Assembly (NCBI RefSeq): GCF_038396675.1
Contig: NC_088934.1
Location: 4,830,001 to 4,894,000, forward strand
DNA from: Hydra vulgaris
Lineage: Eukaryota; Cnidaria; Hydrozoa; Anthoathecata; Hydridae
Length of the DNA stretch: 64,000 nt
Direction: 5' to 3'
Below the pieces are notes generated by a model. It did not search any database and was not told where the DNA came from. It was given only the letters and a program-made list of their open reading frames with translations. How positions within the stretch are numbered: the first letter of the stretch is position 1; each line of letters begins with the position of its first letter. The translations under genes and the position numbers were made by a program. Of the stretch, positions 48,545-60,415 are shown piece by piece.

Positions 48545-50745
48545 TTCCTACTGTGCTGGCGGTAAGTGTAACCAGGCAGTTTCCATTTCGACTAGGTTAA
48601 ACAGGAGCCAAAATTTCTTGCCAATCAAATGTACTAATTTTGTGGATGAAACCAACTGTAGAAAATCTGGTACTCTTTTATCCAGTGGCATGCCTTTCTT
48701 TACTTTAACAAGTTGTCTGGCTATTTGTTTCTTTTCCGATTCTGACACCAAACTTGAAAAAAGAGAAAAAGTAGCAGTTTCTTTGGTCAGATACCACAGA
48801 TGTCTGTTGAGTGCAAGAATAGTCGCTTTACCAACCTCTGGGTAAGTTTTCTTTAATATGTGAATATCATGGTATAACTGGAGATCACTATATGGTTCAC
48901 CGGCTGCAAAAGGAGTGACTAACCACGCTTTTACGTAGAAAATTGCATTAAATATGCAAATACGATGCAAATACGATGTAAATACAATGCAAATACGATG
49001 CAAATACGATGCAAATACAATGTAAATACGATGCAAATACGATGCAAATACAATGCAAATACGATGCAAATACGATGCAAATACAATGTAAATACGATGC
49101 AAATACGATGCAAATACAATGCAAATACGATGCAGTTTCTCCATTTTATCTTAATCATAATTCAGCTGGTCACCAATGGCTTAGACATCTTAGCACTTTA
49201 TATAACAGTTACTATAAAGCGGGCATGATAGTTTGCACGAGGTTTTAGCCAGTGCACCCCATAAGGAGGCATTTCTTCAAAAAGTATTAGCTTGAGTTCT
49301 GTACATTCTCTGTAATCATTATGAGGCAAGCTGTCACCGTTAGGTGAAGTCAACATTTGTCGCAAAAAATTCAGTGGTATGTAAAATTTTAAATTTTGAT
49401 CGATCTTCAATGGTTTCCCAAGATTTCTTAAATTCTTTGAACTTAGGAGTGTCAGGACTGGATGTTGGGCCAAAAATCTTTTTCCAGGCAGAACATAAAA
49501 TTCTTTCCATTACACGATGTCGACAAACAAAATAGAAAAGCTTTTTTTCTAGCAACGATTCCAACTAGTACGCATGCATCATTTTTCCACCCTGAATTTA
49601 ATGTTGTGGTATCAAAACCTAGTCCAACTATTGACTGTTCCAACTTCCACCAAACCACAAGAGAATGGCTGGTGTTGCATATAGTTGCACCAGTTCCATC
49701 AGAGATTACTGGAACCCCAAGTAGTTTACCTTTTTTACAGTTTGGAATCCCAGCTATAAGAACACCTAGCTATTCAGCATCCTCTGGAACAATTTTTCCG
49801 TCCCAATGTAATGTAACATACTTTGTGGAAACAAGTTTAGTTTCAATCTCATCCCCATATTTTATTCAAAGTTTTAAAGCCGCTATTCTGCTGCTTAATT
49901 TTGATAAAGTCACGCACTGAAAATAAGTAACACTATCTGAAACTATAGCTACCATGAAAGCTGTTCTTTTACCAGCTGATAAATTTAAGCGATCTGCCAT
50001 TGCTGAAATTTTTTCACTTCTAAATGGATAGCGTAGAAGAGCCAGTGTAATTACTCTGTTTTTTATCAGATTGGATGTGTTTTAGTTTTTCATCTTCAGA
50101 ATTGTCTGAACTGCGTGGAACTGTAACACTAGAGTCATCTGCAGATTGAAAGTCTACTTCAGAATTTATAGTTTCAGGTTTTGTGCTTGTTGTTGCTGGA
50201 AGATTTTTTTTTTTTTTTCAACCATTCTTTTTGTCATTTCAATTCTCTCTCTGTGTTTTCTGTATAGTTTTCCTTTTGTATGCTCGGTCTTCTGATACCA
50301 CAATAACTCGCTTCTGCTCTCTAACTGCCATAAGAAATTCAATATCTTCTTTTTTCTGCTCACTATTACAAAGTCGATCAGTTTCTATTTTGTTGTGAGC
50401 ATCTTGGTGAGCAATATAAAAATAATTTTTCAGATCATCAACAAACAGTTTTTCATTAGATTGACATCCTTTTTTCTTTTGAACTGCTCTATAAGCATCA
50501 TGCAAATTCAAAATTTTTCAGCTATATCCCATTGATTTTGAATTTCTGCAATAACCATGTTTACTATAGAACCATTACGGTTGACATGTTTAGCATGTCT
50601 CATGGGTCCATCTTTTATAAAGAAAAAGAAACACAGGACTTTTTCTCCCTTTGATGGAATTCTTAATGGTAACAATTGAGTTAATGGTTTTCCTAATAAC
50701 CAGATATCAATGTCTTTTCTTAAAACCGATCTATCCATAATTGAT
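48545..50745 (-). pseudogene. relic of an unclassified transposase-like multi-copy family
   Basis: Minus strand, in order: SVLRKDIDIWLLGKPLTQLL, PSKGEKVLCFFFF, YRAVQKKKGCQSNEKLFVDD, FYIAHQDAHNKIETDRL, FLMAVREQKR (50700-50250), VTLHWDGKIVPEDAE, LLGVPVISDGTGATIC, LGFDTTTLNSGWKNDACVLV, FYFVCRHRVMERILCSAWKK, GPTSSPDTPKFKEFKKSWET, NDYRECTELKLILFEEMPPY, ANYHARF (49900-49200), then after a minisatellite YVKAWLVTPFAAGEPYSDLQ, LALNRHLWYLTKETATFSLF and a stop at 48548. These are conserved blocks of a family abundant in cnidarians and arthropods (HWDGK, CFDTTxxNTGxxNGACxLL, CRHHxxExxL, GPDxPxFKxF, HHARxM). HWDGK and FDTT Asp residues may be catalytic. I cannot assign a superfamily. Multiple stops and frameshifts; dead copy. 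Confidence 0.65.
48954..49134. repeat. 11-bp minisatellite with 33-bp higher-order period
   Basis: Sixteen units of ATGCAAATACG and variants (ATGCAAATACA, ATGTAAATACG, ATGTAAATACA); the variants recur in a regular three-unit pattern, giving a 33-bp, 11-codon period. Most frames on both strands are therefore open (MQIRCKYNANT on plus, HRICIVFASYL on minus). It separates two conserved blocks of the minus-strand gene relic. Confidence 0.95.
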
Positions 50746-51060
50746 TCCACCAGCCCATAAAGCACACCAAACAGTCAGTTTTTCTGGATGTAACGGTGTC
50801 TCAACATGCACTTGAGGATTGCCTTCGCTCCAAATACGGCAGTTCTGTTTATTGACGTAGCCATTTAACCAAAAGTGAGCTTCATCGCTAAACAAAATTT
50901 TCTTATGAAAATCAGGATTGACAGCAATCTTGTTTTTGGCCCATTCACCGAATGTACGCCTTGCTAGGCATCGCGGGCTTCAATTCTTGAACGAGTTGAA
51001 TTTTGTAAGCATGCAAACCAAGATCTTTGATGATATAGATAAAAATTTGATGATATAGAT
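50746..51060 (-). pseudogene. Tc1/mariner-like transposase fragment
   Basis: Minus strand: DLGLHAYKIQLVQELKP (about 51030-50980), RRTFGEWAKNKIAVNPDF, HKKILFSDEAHFWLNGYVNK, QNCRIWSEGNPQVHVETPLH and PEKLTVWCALWAGGI, ending near 50745. FSDEAHFxLNGxVNKQNxRIW is a mariner/Tc-type DDE core with the second catalytic Asp in SDEAHF. One frameshift lies after the first block. The fragment stops exactly where the unclassified family begins, in the same orientation. Confidence 0.8.
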
Positions 51061-51317
51061 AAAAAAAAATTTCTAACATTTAAAAACTTAAATTTTTAAA
51101 TGTTTTAACTCATTGTTATAACTTCTTTTTTATTTTATTTTTTTCTTATAAAATAATTTTTTATTGGTAATTTAAGTCTTAAATCCTTTCATACAACAAA
51201 GAATATAGATTAAAACATGATTCTTTCCAAATTGATCACTTTATTTTTAAAATTTTCAAAATAAAAATGAAAAATTGAACGTAAAAAGGCATTTGAATTG
51301 ATAAATAATTCATAAAC

Positions 51318-51492
51318 TTTAATCAAAAAATTTAATTAAAAAATTTAATCAAAAAATTTAATTAAAAAATTTAATCAAAAAATTTAATTAAAAAATTTAA
51401 TCAAAAAATTTAATTAAAAAATTTAATCAAAAAATTTAATTAAAAACTTTAATTAAAAAATTTAATTAAAAGGTTTAATTAAAAAATTTAAT
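51318..51492. repeat. AATTTAATyAAAA tandem repeat
   Basis: About 12-13-bp units alternating AATTTAATCAAAAA and AATTTAATTAAAAA, giving a roughly 25-bp alternating period for seven or more copies before decaying. Near-palindromic because AAATTT and TTAATTAA are self-complementary. Confidence 0.9.
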
Positions 51493-52748
51493 AAAATTAA
51501 ATTAAATAAAAATTTAATAAAAAATTAAATTAAAAAATTTTCAAGTGTTAAATTTATATTAACGTTTATATTTTCATTACACGAATTATTATTCGTATTA
51601 CGAAATGAAACACTTACATGAAGATACTATTGTATTCAAATATAAATTGGTTTACGTAATTTTTAATTTTTTAATTTATACAAATATTAATTGCGCAGTT
51701 TTGCAAAACTGCGCAACTGACAAAATTGATAAATCCTACTCAACGCCGTTAATGCATGTACTAGAAAATACACGAATTTTGCGTTTTTATAAAAAGCTTA
51801 TGTTTCACTGCATTTTTTTAGCCCGAATAATTTATTTTTTTTAAATTTTTTTTCTTTCTCCTAGCGCTTTAGCTTGTCTAAAATCAAACACAGTTAAATT
51901 TTTTTTAAATTACTTAAGTTTAGATATAAAATTTTGCTTTATAGTTGATGAACCATATTTTGGTATAAAATGGTGCTGCTCTCAATGAAGATAAAACATG
52001 AAATTGAGAAAACAACTTTTTCAAACAAGTTTTAAGTTATATGTTTAATTTCTAACCAGTCATATGTCTGCAAACGTATTAAAGGTCGCAAAAAATTAGT
52101 TATTTCAAGTTTAAAATCTGTTTTTTCCATTTTATATGAAAGTTTTTATTAATATGAGTGTGAAGAACACACAAATTGACATACGACTAGTTAGACTTTT
52201 AAAGTTAAACGTTTTAAGGTTTATTTAAAAGTCTAAGCTCAAAATTTAAACATTACTGTGATGTGAACCACCCCAATTTTATAATGCCACAAAACTATTT
52301 AACTAAAATTCCGGTCTTTAAATTACCATAGATTAATATATATATATTTTGTTTGAATGTATATACATACTTTATTTTTTTTGTAGAAAATATGTATACA
52401 TATTTCTTACTCCATTGCAAAAGATATGTTGAGTTTTAAACAATATATATAGATATTGTTTAAACTTAACGTATCTTATAAAACTTAACTTATATTGTTT
52501 ATAAACAAATGTTGCAGACCGGAAAAAAAATATGTTTGTTATCACCGAGAACAAACAAGACAAAAAAGTTTGAGAACTTGCATTAACAGCGTTGAGTAGG
52601 AACGAATTTCAGAACACAGCGTTCTTGTTTGTGATAAATCGGACCAGGCTACAAATAAGAAAAGATCTTGCGCAAAAAGCTGTTGGCTGATCGAGATTTT
52701 ACGCAATAATTTGTTGACTGTTTAGGCTCTTGTGCAATAAGCTATTGA
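51493..52748. other. no gene recognised
   Basis: AT-rich. The frame at 51605-51844 is AT-driven. Around 52436-52505 the AT-rich stretches TTTAAACAATATATATAGAT and ATTGTTTAAACTTAA form a dyad. Confidence 0.5.
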
Positions 52749-53223
52749 TTGTTTACTGGCTCTAACATTAATAAAGATTTTTTAAACTTTGATTACTTAG
52801 ATTGCATGAGCTTGCTTGAAAAAAATTTTTTTGGTTGCACAAAAAGGTTGCCATTAACCTGGACAGAAGGTCTATTGCCTTTTAGATTATCATGGATAAA
52901 AATAATATTTAATATCACATACTTATGTTCCGTAAAAATTTAATTGTCAAGTCTAAGATAATAGAAAGGCCTAAAATTCGGAACTTATTTTGTACTCTTG
53001 GCCTGTAGTTTGTAAAAAGATTTGTAAAGAAAGTAATTCATACTTTCTCAACTTAAGTGTATCTATTCGTGCTTTGTTTAATCAAAAATTAATGATGTTG
53101 CATTATGATAATGCTAAGCTACGTTGCTTAGTAAACAAAATAAGGAGTACTAATCATTTACTTATTTATAACTTTAATTATCTAACCCATTTAGCTTCTG
53201 CAGTAGTAAGCTATGTTGATTAG
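52749..53223 (+). pseudogene. possible degraded coding region, unknown
   Basis: Two consecutive plus-strand frames (52749-52940 and 52990-53223) have less AT-biased translations than the background: DYLDCMSLLEKNFFGCTKRL, PLTWTEGLLPFRLS and LNLSVSIRALFNQKLMMLHY, DNAKLRCLVNKIRSTNHLL. The frame changes between them. No family recognised; could be a fragment of mobile DNA. Confidence 0.25.
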
Positions 53224-56200
53224 ATGGAGTAATAGAACGTATCTTTTAGGTGGAGTTACATAATATAATTTTGAAAACAATACTTGCTATAAGAAAATCA
53301 GTATTAGAGATTTCACAAATAGTTTTTAGGTTGCTCGATGACTTGGAAAAACAAACAACACCAGTTGCTTATTTCTAGTTTAGTGAGAATATTTCACAAA
53401 AAAAGAATACAATAATTATTGAAAAAATGTATTATTTACTTAATAAAGGAAGTTTGCGTCTTTTTGATATTGCAAATATATCATTAAATATATATTTAAA
53501 TGTTCAAAGAATGTTTAAAGGCTAATAAAGTTAACCCTTTAGATCCAGTGGTTTTATTTAGATCCAGTAATTTTATTTAAAATCATTTTTTTCAGCTCTA
53601 TATATCTAAAGCTTTTTTTAGTTTCATTTGAATTTATTTAATTTAAAAGTTTTTCTACTTTTGTAACAGTTTTGTAAATAATTGTAAATAATTGTAAATA
53701 ATTGTAAAGTATTTTTATTAATTATTTTACAAATGTTTGTGTAAACTTGTGTTTTTACAATGCTTTTCCTGCTGTTTTAAATACGTTTTTCTTAACAATT
53801 AAGCGATATAAAATTTTTTTGTGATTTATGACTTTTAATAACAAGCTATCTATTAGATGTCATGTCATAGCACGAATCATGTCAAAATCGCAGACCAGAA
53901 GTACATGTCATAATTGCAGACCAGTTGTACATGTCATAATCGCAGATACATGACATAGTCGCAGACCAGCAGTATGAAAACGTAAAAAAGATTTTGACTT
54001 TTTTTAAAGACCTTCTATGACTCTGAACTGTTTATTTATTAATACAAATCAAAAAATATATAAAGGTAAGGTAGTTAGTTACTTTTTTTAAATGTTTAAT
54101 AACCAATGGTTTGTTAATGTCGTTTGTTAGCAAAACAAACTTTTCTTTAAATTATATTTTAAAATGTTTAAACGTCTATGGATAAACGTAACAAAATATT
54201 CCACACTTGTGTAGTTTGGACAGAATTCTTGAATGTTATTTTATTTAAAATGGACATTATAAAAGATTTTTTTACAACCAAATGCTCTTTCTGGTATTAA
54301 TCTGTTTTGCGGATTTGTATTTTTGTTGATACTACCACTAGGAGGATCAAGGATTAAATAATCATTTTCAATGAAGATCCAAAACTTACAATTTTCCTTT
54401 ATTTCCACGCACAATTCGACATTTATACCACAGTTTTTCTTTTTCTAAACTAGTTGTATTTACTACGATAATGAAAACTCACTTGTTTCAAGTCTCATAA
54501 TTGCCGTTTTTATTCAATAAAGTTTCTGTATTCGTAATGCATAGACTTTTATTTATCAATGTTATCTTTTTTGGTATTACAGGTGGGGTTCGTTTTTAGA
54601 TGTGATGGTATTTATATATTCTTAATTGTTTTAGTACAAATATATCAATACTTGCAGCATTTTTATTTTAGCCACGTTTAGAAATTTTGTTAACACGAAA
54701 TTAATCCCTAAGGTAGAAACAATGTGGTGAATACAATTGATAAAAGTTTTAAACTTAAGCTATAAATCTAAAGCATAGACAAAATCTAAACACTCCCAGA
54801 TTAATCCCAATTTGGTAAATTACTAAATTCTGAAAAAGAAAAAACTCTAAAAAACATTCTGAAATGTTGCAAAGATTTTTTTCGATGCAGTAGTAAGTTG
54901 CAGTAGTTTGTTTAAGTAAAATGTTGCAATAATTTTTGCAAATGTTGAAATAACTTTTTAGACTAAGATTAGAAAGTTACCCATAACTTTTGGTTGAATA
55001 AAAGTTATAGATATTATCTAAATAAAACATGATCTACACAGCTGAGGATCATGGGTTATGTCTCTGTTAGTGATTTTGTAGTGCAGTGTTGTGGCGAATA
55101 AGAATTTTTTTTATTTAAGATGATAGAGCACATTTAAAATGCTTAGTTTAGAACAAAATGTCAAAGTTTTTAAATGTATCTAATTCAAAATTTGATGCTT
55201 TTTTTTGATGTATTTATAAAGCAGAGTTTAAGTTCTAAAATTTAATTAAATTCTAAATTAGTAACATTGTTTATCTTAGCAACACCTTAGCAACCATAAA
55301 AATATCTATTGTTTGTTATATGAAAATTTTACAAGATTTCAAAGATTTCTCCTGATTAAATAAAGCTCTTGGTTTATAACAGGTCTAAATTCATTCATAT
55401 TTAACAACATTAAAATTCTTTTGGTGCATATGTAAAGTATTTGGTTATGTATTAAAAATCTAAATTAACAACATTGTTTATCTTAGCAACGCCATAGAAA
55501 CCACACTCACATCTATTGTTTATTAAATGAAAAATTAATTTAAAAAAAATAGCAAGCTAATTTGTCGTATTTTTGTCTACCATGCTTTAATGTGTTTACT
55601 ATCTACTTCGCTTTTAAAGAAATTAAAAAATCAGTTTTGTACTTATTTTTGTATTTTCTATGAGTTAAGTTTTTCGTATTTTATCCAAATTTCAAAACAT
55701 GAATTCTTCTAATTGAATAAAACTTTTGGTCTGAATAATTCAGGACATATTGTAACAACATTAAAATTCATTAAATAAACTATATTTAGTTATTTTTAAA
55801 ATTCGTTCATTTTAGTTTTAACTTCTTAAATTGCTTGTGAATAATATTAGTTTTAACTCGCTATAAATAACGATCATAACTTTACTTATAAAAAGACTAA
55901 TTAAAAATTGATCTGTAAAATGGAGATAATGTCATAAGCAGATACAATAATGGAGATAATATCATCAGCAGATACGATAAAACGTCAGTATAGTTTGATC
56001 ATACACGTCTAAATCAAAATAACTTGTTTTTAAAAACACAAAAGTTAAATGCATTTTAACACTGTTTTTGCGCCATTATACACTTTTTGTACATTTTTTA
56101 AAAATGTTATTTTCTTAGTGATAACATTTATGCATATTTTTTAATACTTTTTTTTTATATATTTCATAAAAAATGTCTTTTTCTGTCTATTTTTTATATT

Positions 56201-56379
56201 GTATATTAAAAAACAACATGAAACAAACGTTATTACAACTTAGTACTGTAAATTTTTTTTTGGTAGCAGTCTTTATAGTTACTTTTCATTTATTAAACTT
56301 TACCTTAAGCAAATATCATCAGACTTGGTTGCTCTTTTTAGAGTAATTTCAACTTAATTTGTTTTAAAAAATGAGTGAC
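53224..56379. repeat. no gene; several short tandem and direct repeats
   Basis: Holds AATTGTAAAT three times (53676-53707); a 26-bp CATGTCATAATCGCAGACCA-type unit about four times (53879-53972); a direct duplication in which 55254-55330 and 55459-55534 share ACATTGTTTATCTTAGCAAC and a following CTATTGTTT block, with the next 100 bp (AATAAAGCTCTTGGTTTATA / AATAAAACTTTTGGTCTGAA) also related; and a 30-bp unit ATGGAGATAATGTCATAAGC twice (55919-55978). Nothing coding was identified. Confidence 0.6.
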
Positions 56380-57450
56380 TTGCTCGCCCCTTTGCATTTG
56401 GGAGAGTTGAATATAAAATAATTTTTGTTTCACCATTGAATCTCGGTATTTATGACTATAATCTTTTAGTTTGCACAGAATGCAATCCTTGGCATTTATT
56501 TGCGGATCAGTTTTCATATTTATTGTGAAATGAGTTTTTAATCCTACATTTGTCCTTTTTTTGTAACTTTACTCAATGACCTTTATCTTTTGTACTTCAC
56601 TCAATGACCTTTTTCGTTGTTCATTATTATTCTCCTTCATTCCAAACTGCAATTTTTTGATATTATTTTTGATAAAATTAACTAAGCTCTTCTTCTTTAT
56701 TTGTCATCTTTGTTATTAATGATTTCAATAATCTGAATGGCTCGACTCCACTGTCTGTGATAGCACAAAAGCTCGAATGTCTATCTTTTCGTTTGTTAAG
56801 ATATTTAACTTTTTTACTCGTTTTTAAAAAAAATTTAATTACTGACCCTGAATCCTTGATTTCGTCTTAACACTAAGCTTTTTTAGTTCTTTGTTGATGT
56901 TGTTTTCAGTTTTTTTTTATCTTCTTTAGGTGCGTTAGAAATGCACCATATTTTTAATTTAAAACTTATTTATTGACAAACATCTTTTTTACTTACTTAA
57001 CTGACAAACATCTTTTTTGCTTACTGACTGAAAAACATCTTTTTTGCTTACTTAACTGACAAACATCTTTTTTACTTACTGACTGGCAAACATCTTTTAA
57101 TCATAGCAAGAAATACAAGAATAACAATAATTTGATTTAAAAAAGTCTAAGCCCATTATTTTTAAATTAATAAATAAGTCTAGTGGTTTATCTCAGAAGG
57201 TTCTAGAGTTTTTTAGAAGAATGATCAAACTCTTCCTGTCATTCCATAGAAACAGTGTAACTCATCATTAGGTATCTAAATCACTTGGGTTTTCTTTTTA
57301 TATTTCTCATTTTAACTCCTCACTACAATGATATTTCTGCCACAGTCTTACAAAAGTGTTTTTCAGAACTTTCTTTTATTGCAAGTTGCTTCCGACATAT
57401 CGAAGCTTGTCAACTTTGATTCCAAGTGTTGCTGTATGTCCATTTTTTGT
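56380..57450 (-). pseudogene. possible degraded minus-strand coding DNA, unknown
   Basis: Minus strand reads KTHFTINMKTDPQINAKDCI then LCKLKDYSHKYRDSMVKQKL (about 56540-56420), AITDSGVEPFRLLKSLITKM (about 56760-56700) and ATLGIKVDKLRYVGSNLQ (about 57430-57370) in different frames. Composition is coding-like, with a CxxC in the first block, but no family is recognised and stops abound. A 28-bp tandem repeat lies within (56971-57099). Confidence 0.2.
56971..57099. repeat. 27-28-bp tandem repeat, five copies
   Basis: Unit ACTGACAAACATCTTTTTTA plus CTTACTTA, with variants TTTTTTGC, GACTGAAAAAC and GACTGGCAAAC. Confidence 0.9.
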
Positions 57451-59470
57451 TTTTCCGAGAAAATCAAGTTTAAAAATTAATTTGTAAAGACTTTCTGTCA
57501 GAATGTCCGACTAGTTTTTTAAATATTTTAAAAAGTTGTATCATTTTTGAGACTAGATTTATTGGACACATACCCCATTAATTGTTGAATACTTATTGAT
57601 AATAAACAGAAAAACACAAACTGTTGATATACAGCCTCTTGGTTCTTAGTTGACGATATTTGGTTGACCTGTTTTTTCAAATAGTGTACTTTTTTTTTTA
57701 GGAAAAATTTAAAAATGAGGTAAAGATGTATGATGATGCATCAGTATTACTTGCTTTAGCTGCCAAACTTAAGCATTTGTTTTATAGTTGTAAGCCTCCA
57801 ATTTAAATAGTGGTTACTTGCAGCTATTTTGGGATTAGGAACTGCAAAATCCTAGACTTTTTGTCATCTCAAGATAATAACCAAAAATATTAAAATCATT
57901 TTCAATATCTTTGTCATTAAGATTGTTATAATTATTTTCAATTTTTTTACAATTAAATGTATTGCATGTGCAAAACAAGTCAATTTTTATCAAAAATAGT
58001 CAATACTTATATAAAAAAAAATGTTTTCTTATTTATTATCCACAAAAAGAAAGCACCGTTGATTGTTATGCAAATTAAATCGGTGGAAAGGTCTATCGTT
58101 GAATTTATCACAAAACTGTACACTATTGTAATTTAAATTTATTAAAATTAGCTTTAATTTTTGTTATAGTTTGTTTTTATTATATATTTGGAAACTTGGC
58201 TATTATTAGTTAACTTGGGATTCGCCAACTTTGCACAACATCGCAAAATTTAGAAAAATGTAAGATTATGTACGAATAAATAGGTGTAAATAAACTCTTC
58301 TTTACCTTACCCTAAAAAGTAGTTTATTTACAAAATCTTTAATTTTTACTTTTCCATACAGAAAATAAACCAACAATATACCTTTAAAACATAGCTTTAA
58401 ATTAATAATATAATAAACACTTTAAGTATTTTACCTCAGGGCTCACACCATAATTCCGGGACAAATTTTTCTGATTTTCACTGATTTTTCAAGTTTTTAA
58501 AATTTTTGTACATTTTTCTCTGAAATTTCTATGATTCAAACTCGTAAACTCAGCGTTAAAACTTTGAAACTATCTTAAAGATGCAATTTTTACCTCCTGC
58601 AAACAGAAAATTCATTTTCCTTATACAATGAAAACCTGGTTTTCTATATGTCTTTTTTATATAAATAAAGCGATAGTTTGGTAGAAAATGAAGATAAATA
58701 ATCTAAGAAGTTGTACAATCACATTAGATTTTAAAAATCAGCTGATATAAGCAAAATGGCTTATATCATATTTACTAATATTTTATGTAATAAACTAATA
58801 TTTTATGCTCAGTATAAATATTTATACTTTTACTGAGTATATTACCTTCTATACTAAAGCTTCTCCTAATCGGTGTTTGACCGTGACCTGACGTAAAAGT
58901 GAGTATCAAGACTTTTGACCTTGATTATTCCAACTTTGATTGTTTTTAAATAATATTGATCAAAAAAAGTTGTAGATTGAAATTTTTAAAATGCTGTTTA
59001 AAGATTTGATTAAACCCCCTCTAAAAACTTGCGAATTGTATGAAAATAAGATTACACGATGCAATAGTTACTGGAATTGTTACAAAGATAACACTTGCAG
59101 TTCCTAATTCTGGCATAAAAGCAATTAGTTTTAAAAACAAAATCAAAGATTCAAGAACAGTTCGTTTACTTGTAATTTAATTAATTTGTAAATAAACTTA
59201 CAAAAAGTTTGAAGTTTACCTTCTTATACAATTATTGGGAATTCTTAAATTTTTGCGAAAAAATAATTTATAGTGATCACTACTTATGATCACTTTAAAA
59301 AGCATTCTTTTTTCCCTGATCACTTGGTAATATGAGCACTTAAAACATGCTCAAAAAAAAACGATTAAGTAAAAAATACCAACCTGACAGTTAGAGCTAA
59401 TTTTTGGAATATAATAGTTCATTATGAACAAAACTTTTCATTGAAAAATTTTAAGCTACTTTGTATTGAA
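57451..59470. other. no gene recognised
   Basis: AT-rich DNA without a coding, RNA or transposon signature that I can support. TTATAGTGATCACTACTTATGATCACT near 59268 is a small dyad. Confidence 0.5.
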
Positions 59471-59477
59471 ACAAGAT

Positions 59478-59700
59478 ATAAAACTTTGTTTTAATAAAGC
59501 TTTGTTTTAATAAAACTTTGTTTTAATAAAACTTTGTTTTAATAAAACTTTGTTTTAATAAAACTTTGTTTTAATAAAACTTTGTTTTAATAAAACTTTG
59601 TTTTAATAAAACTTTGTTTTAATAAACTTTGTTTTAATAAAACTTTGTTTTAATACAACTTTGTTTTAATACAACTTTGTTTTAATAAAACTTTGTTTTA
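59478..59700. repeat. 16-bp tandem repeat, about 14 copies
   Basis: Unit AATAAAACTTTGTTTT, with variants AATAAAGC, AATACAAC and one 1-2-bp shortened copy. Ends at 59700. Confidence 0.95.
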
Positions 59701-59756
59701 CTCAACAACAAAAAAAGAATAAGAATATTAATTCGTTTTTTTTCAATTTTATTAAC

Positions 59757-59862
59757 TCAAACCATTAAACGATAAAAATTACATATCAAACCATTAAACG
59801 ATAAAAATTACATATCAAACCATTAAACGATAAAAATTACATATCAAACCATTAAACGATAT
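59757..59862. repeat. 29-bp tandem repeat, 3.6 copies
   Basis: Unit CAAACCATTAAACGATAAAA plus ATTACATAT; the last copy diverges after AAACGAT. Confidence 0.95.
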
Positions 59863-60362
59863 TAAATAATTTGATTTAACTTACAGAAAGATATTTAGAA
59901 TTGTTAAAATATTTAAAAATTTTACTATGCTTTGCTTTCATTTAAAAAGCAACTATAAGTTCTGCAACTGGGTAATTTGAGCATGCTCAAAATGGTATCT
60001 TTAAGTAAAGTCAAAAATAAATGTTTCTAAGCATTGTTTTTGTAACAAAAATGGAACAATTTCTAGCTAAAATATTGTTCATATTATGTACGATAATATG
60101 AAAAATTAAATTTGATTATTTTAACATTAAACTTAGTGCTACAGATTCTTATATGCATGATGATAATATTTTAACAACGTAAAAAATTGAACAGCTCTTT
60201 AATTAGATGACAGCCGCAAATTACTGCGTGTAAATTTACGCTAATTATGCTGGTTCCTGTTATCACCAAAAAAGTCGATTCAAAAAATAAAAAGCAACTT
60301 TAATTTCACTGTTTACATCTTAGAAATCTTTGGTATGCTCATATTACCAAGATGCTCATATT

Positions 60363-60415
60363 ACTCTAACCTACTAACCCTAACCTACAAACCCTAACCT
60401 ACTAACCCTACTAAC
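60363..60415. repeat. CCCTAA-like short tandem repeat
   Basis: CTAACCTACTAACCCTAACC TACAAACCCTAACC TACTAACCCTACTAAC: about 14-15-bp units built of AACCCTAACC and TACTA. It contains CCCTAA, the animal telomere hexamer, but not in a pure head-to-tail hexamer array. Confidence 0.85.

Noticed and set aside
48965..49248. Plus-strand reading frames MQIRCKYNANT... over the 11-bp array
   Set aside because: The 33-bp period leaves almost every frame open, and the conserved protein blocks on either side are on the minus strand.
49462..49920. 152-codon plus-strand frame
   Set aside because: Longest frame in that stretch, but the antisense strand carries the conserved HWDGK and FDTT blocks, so this is a shadow.
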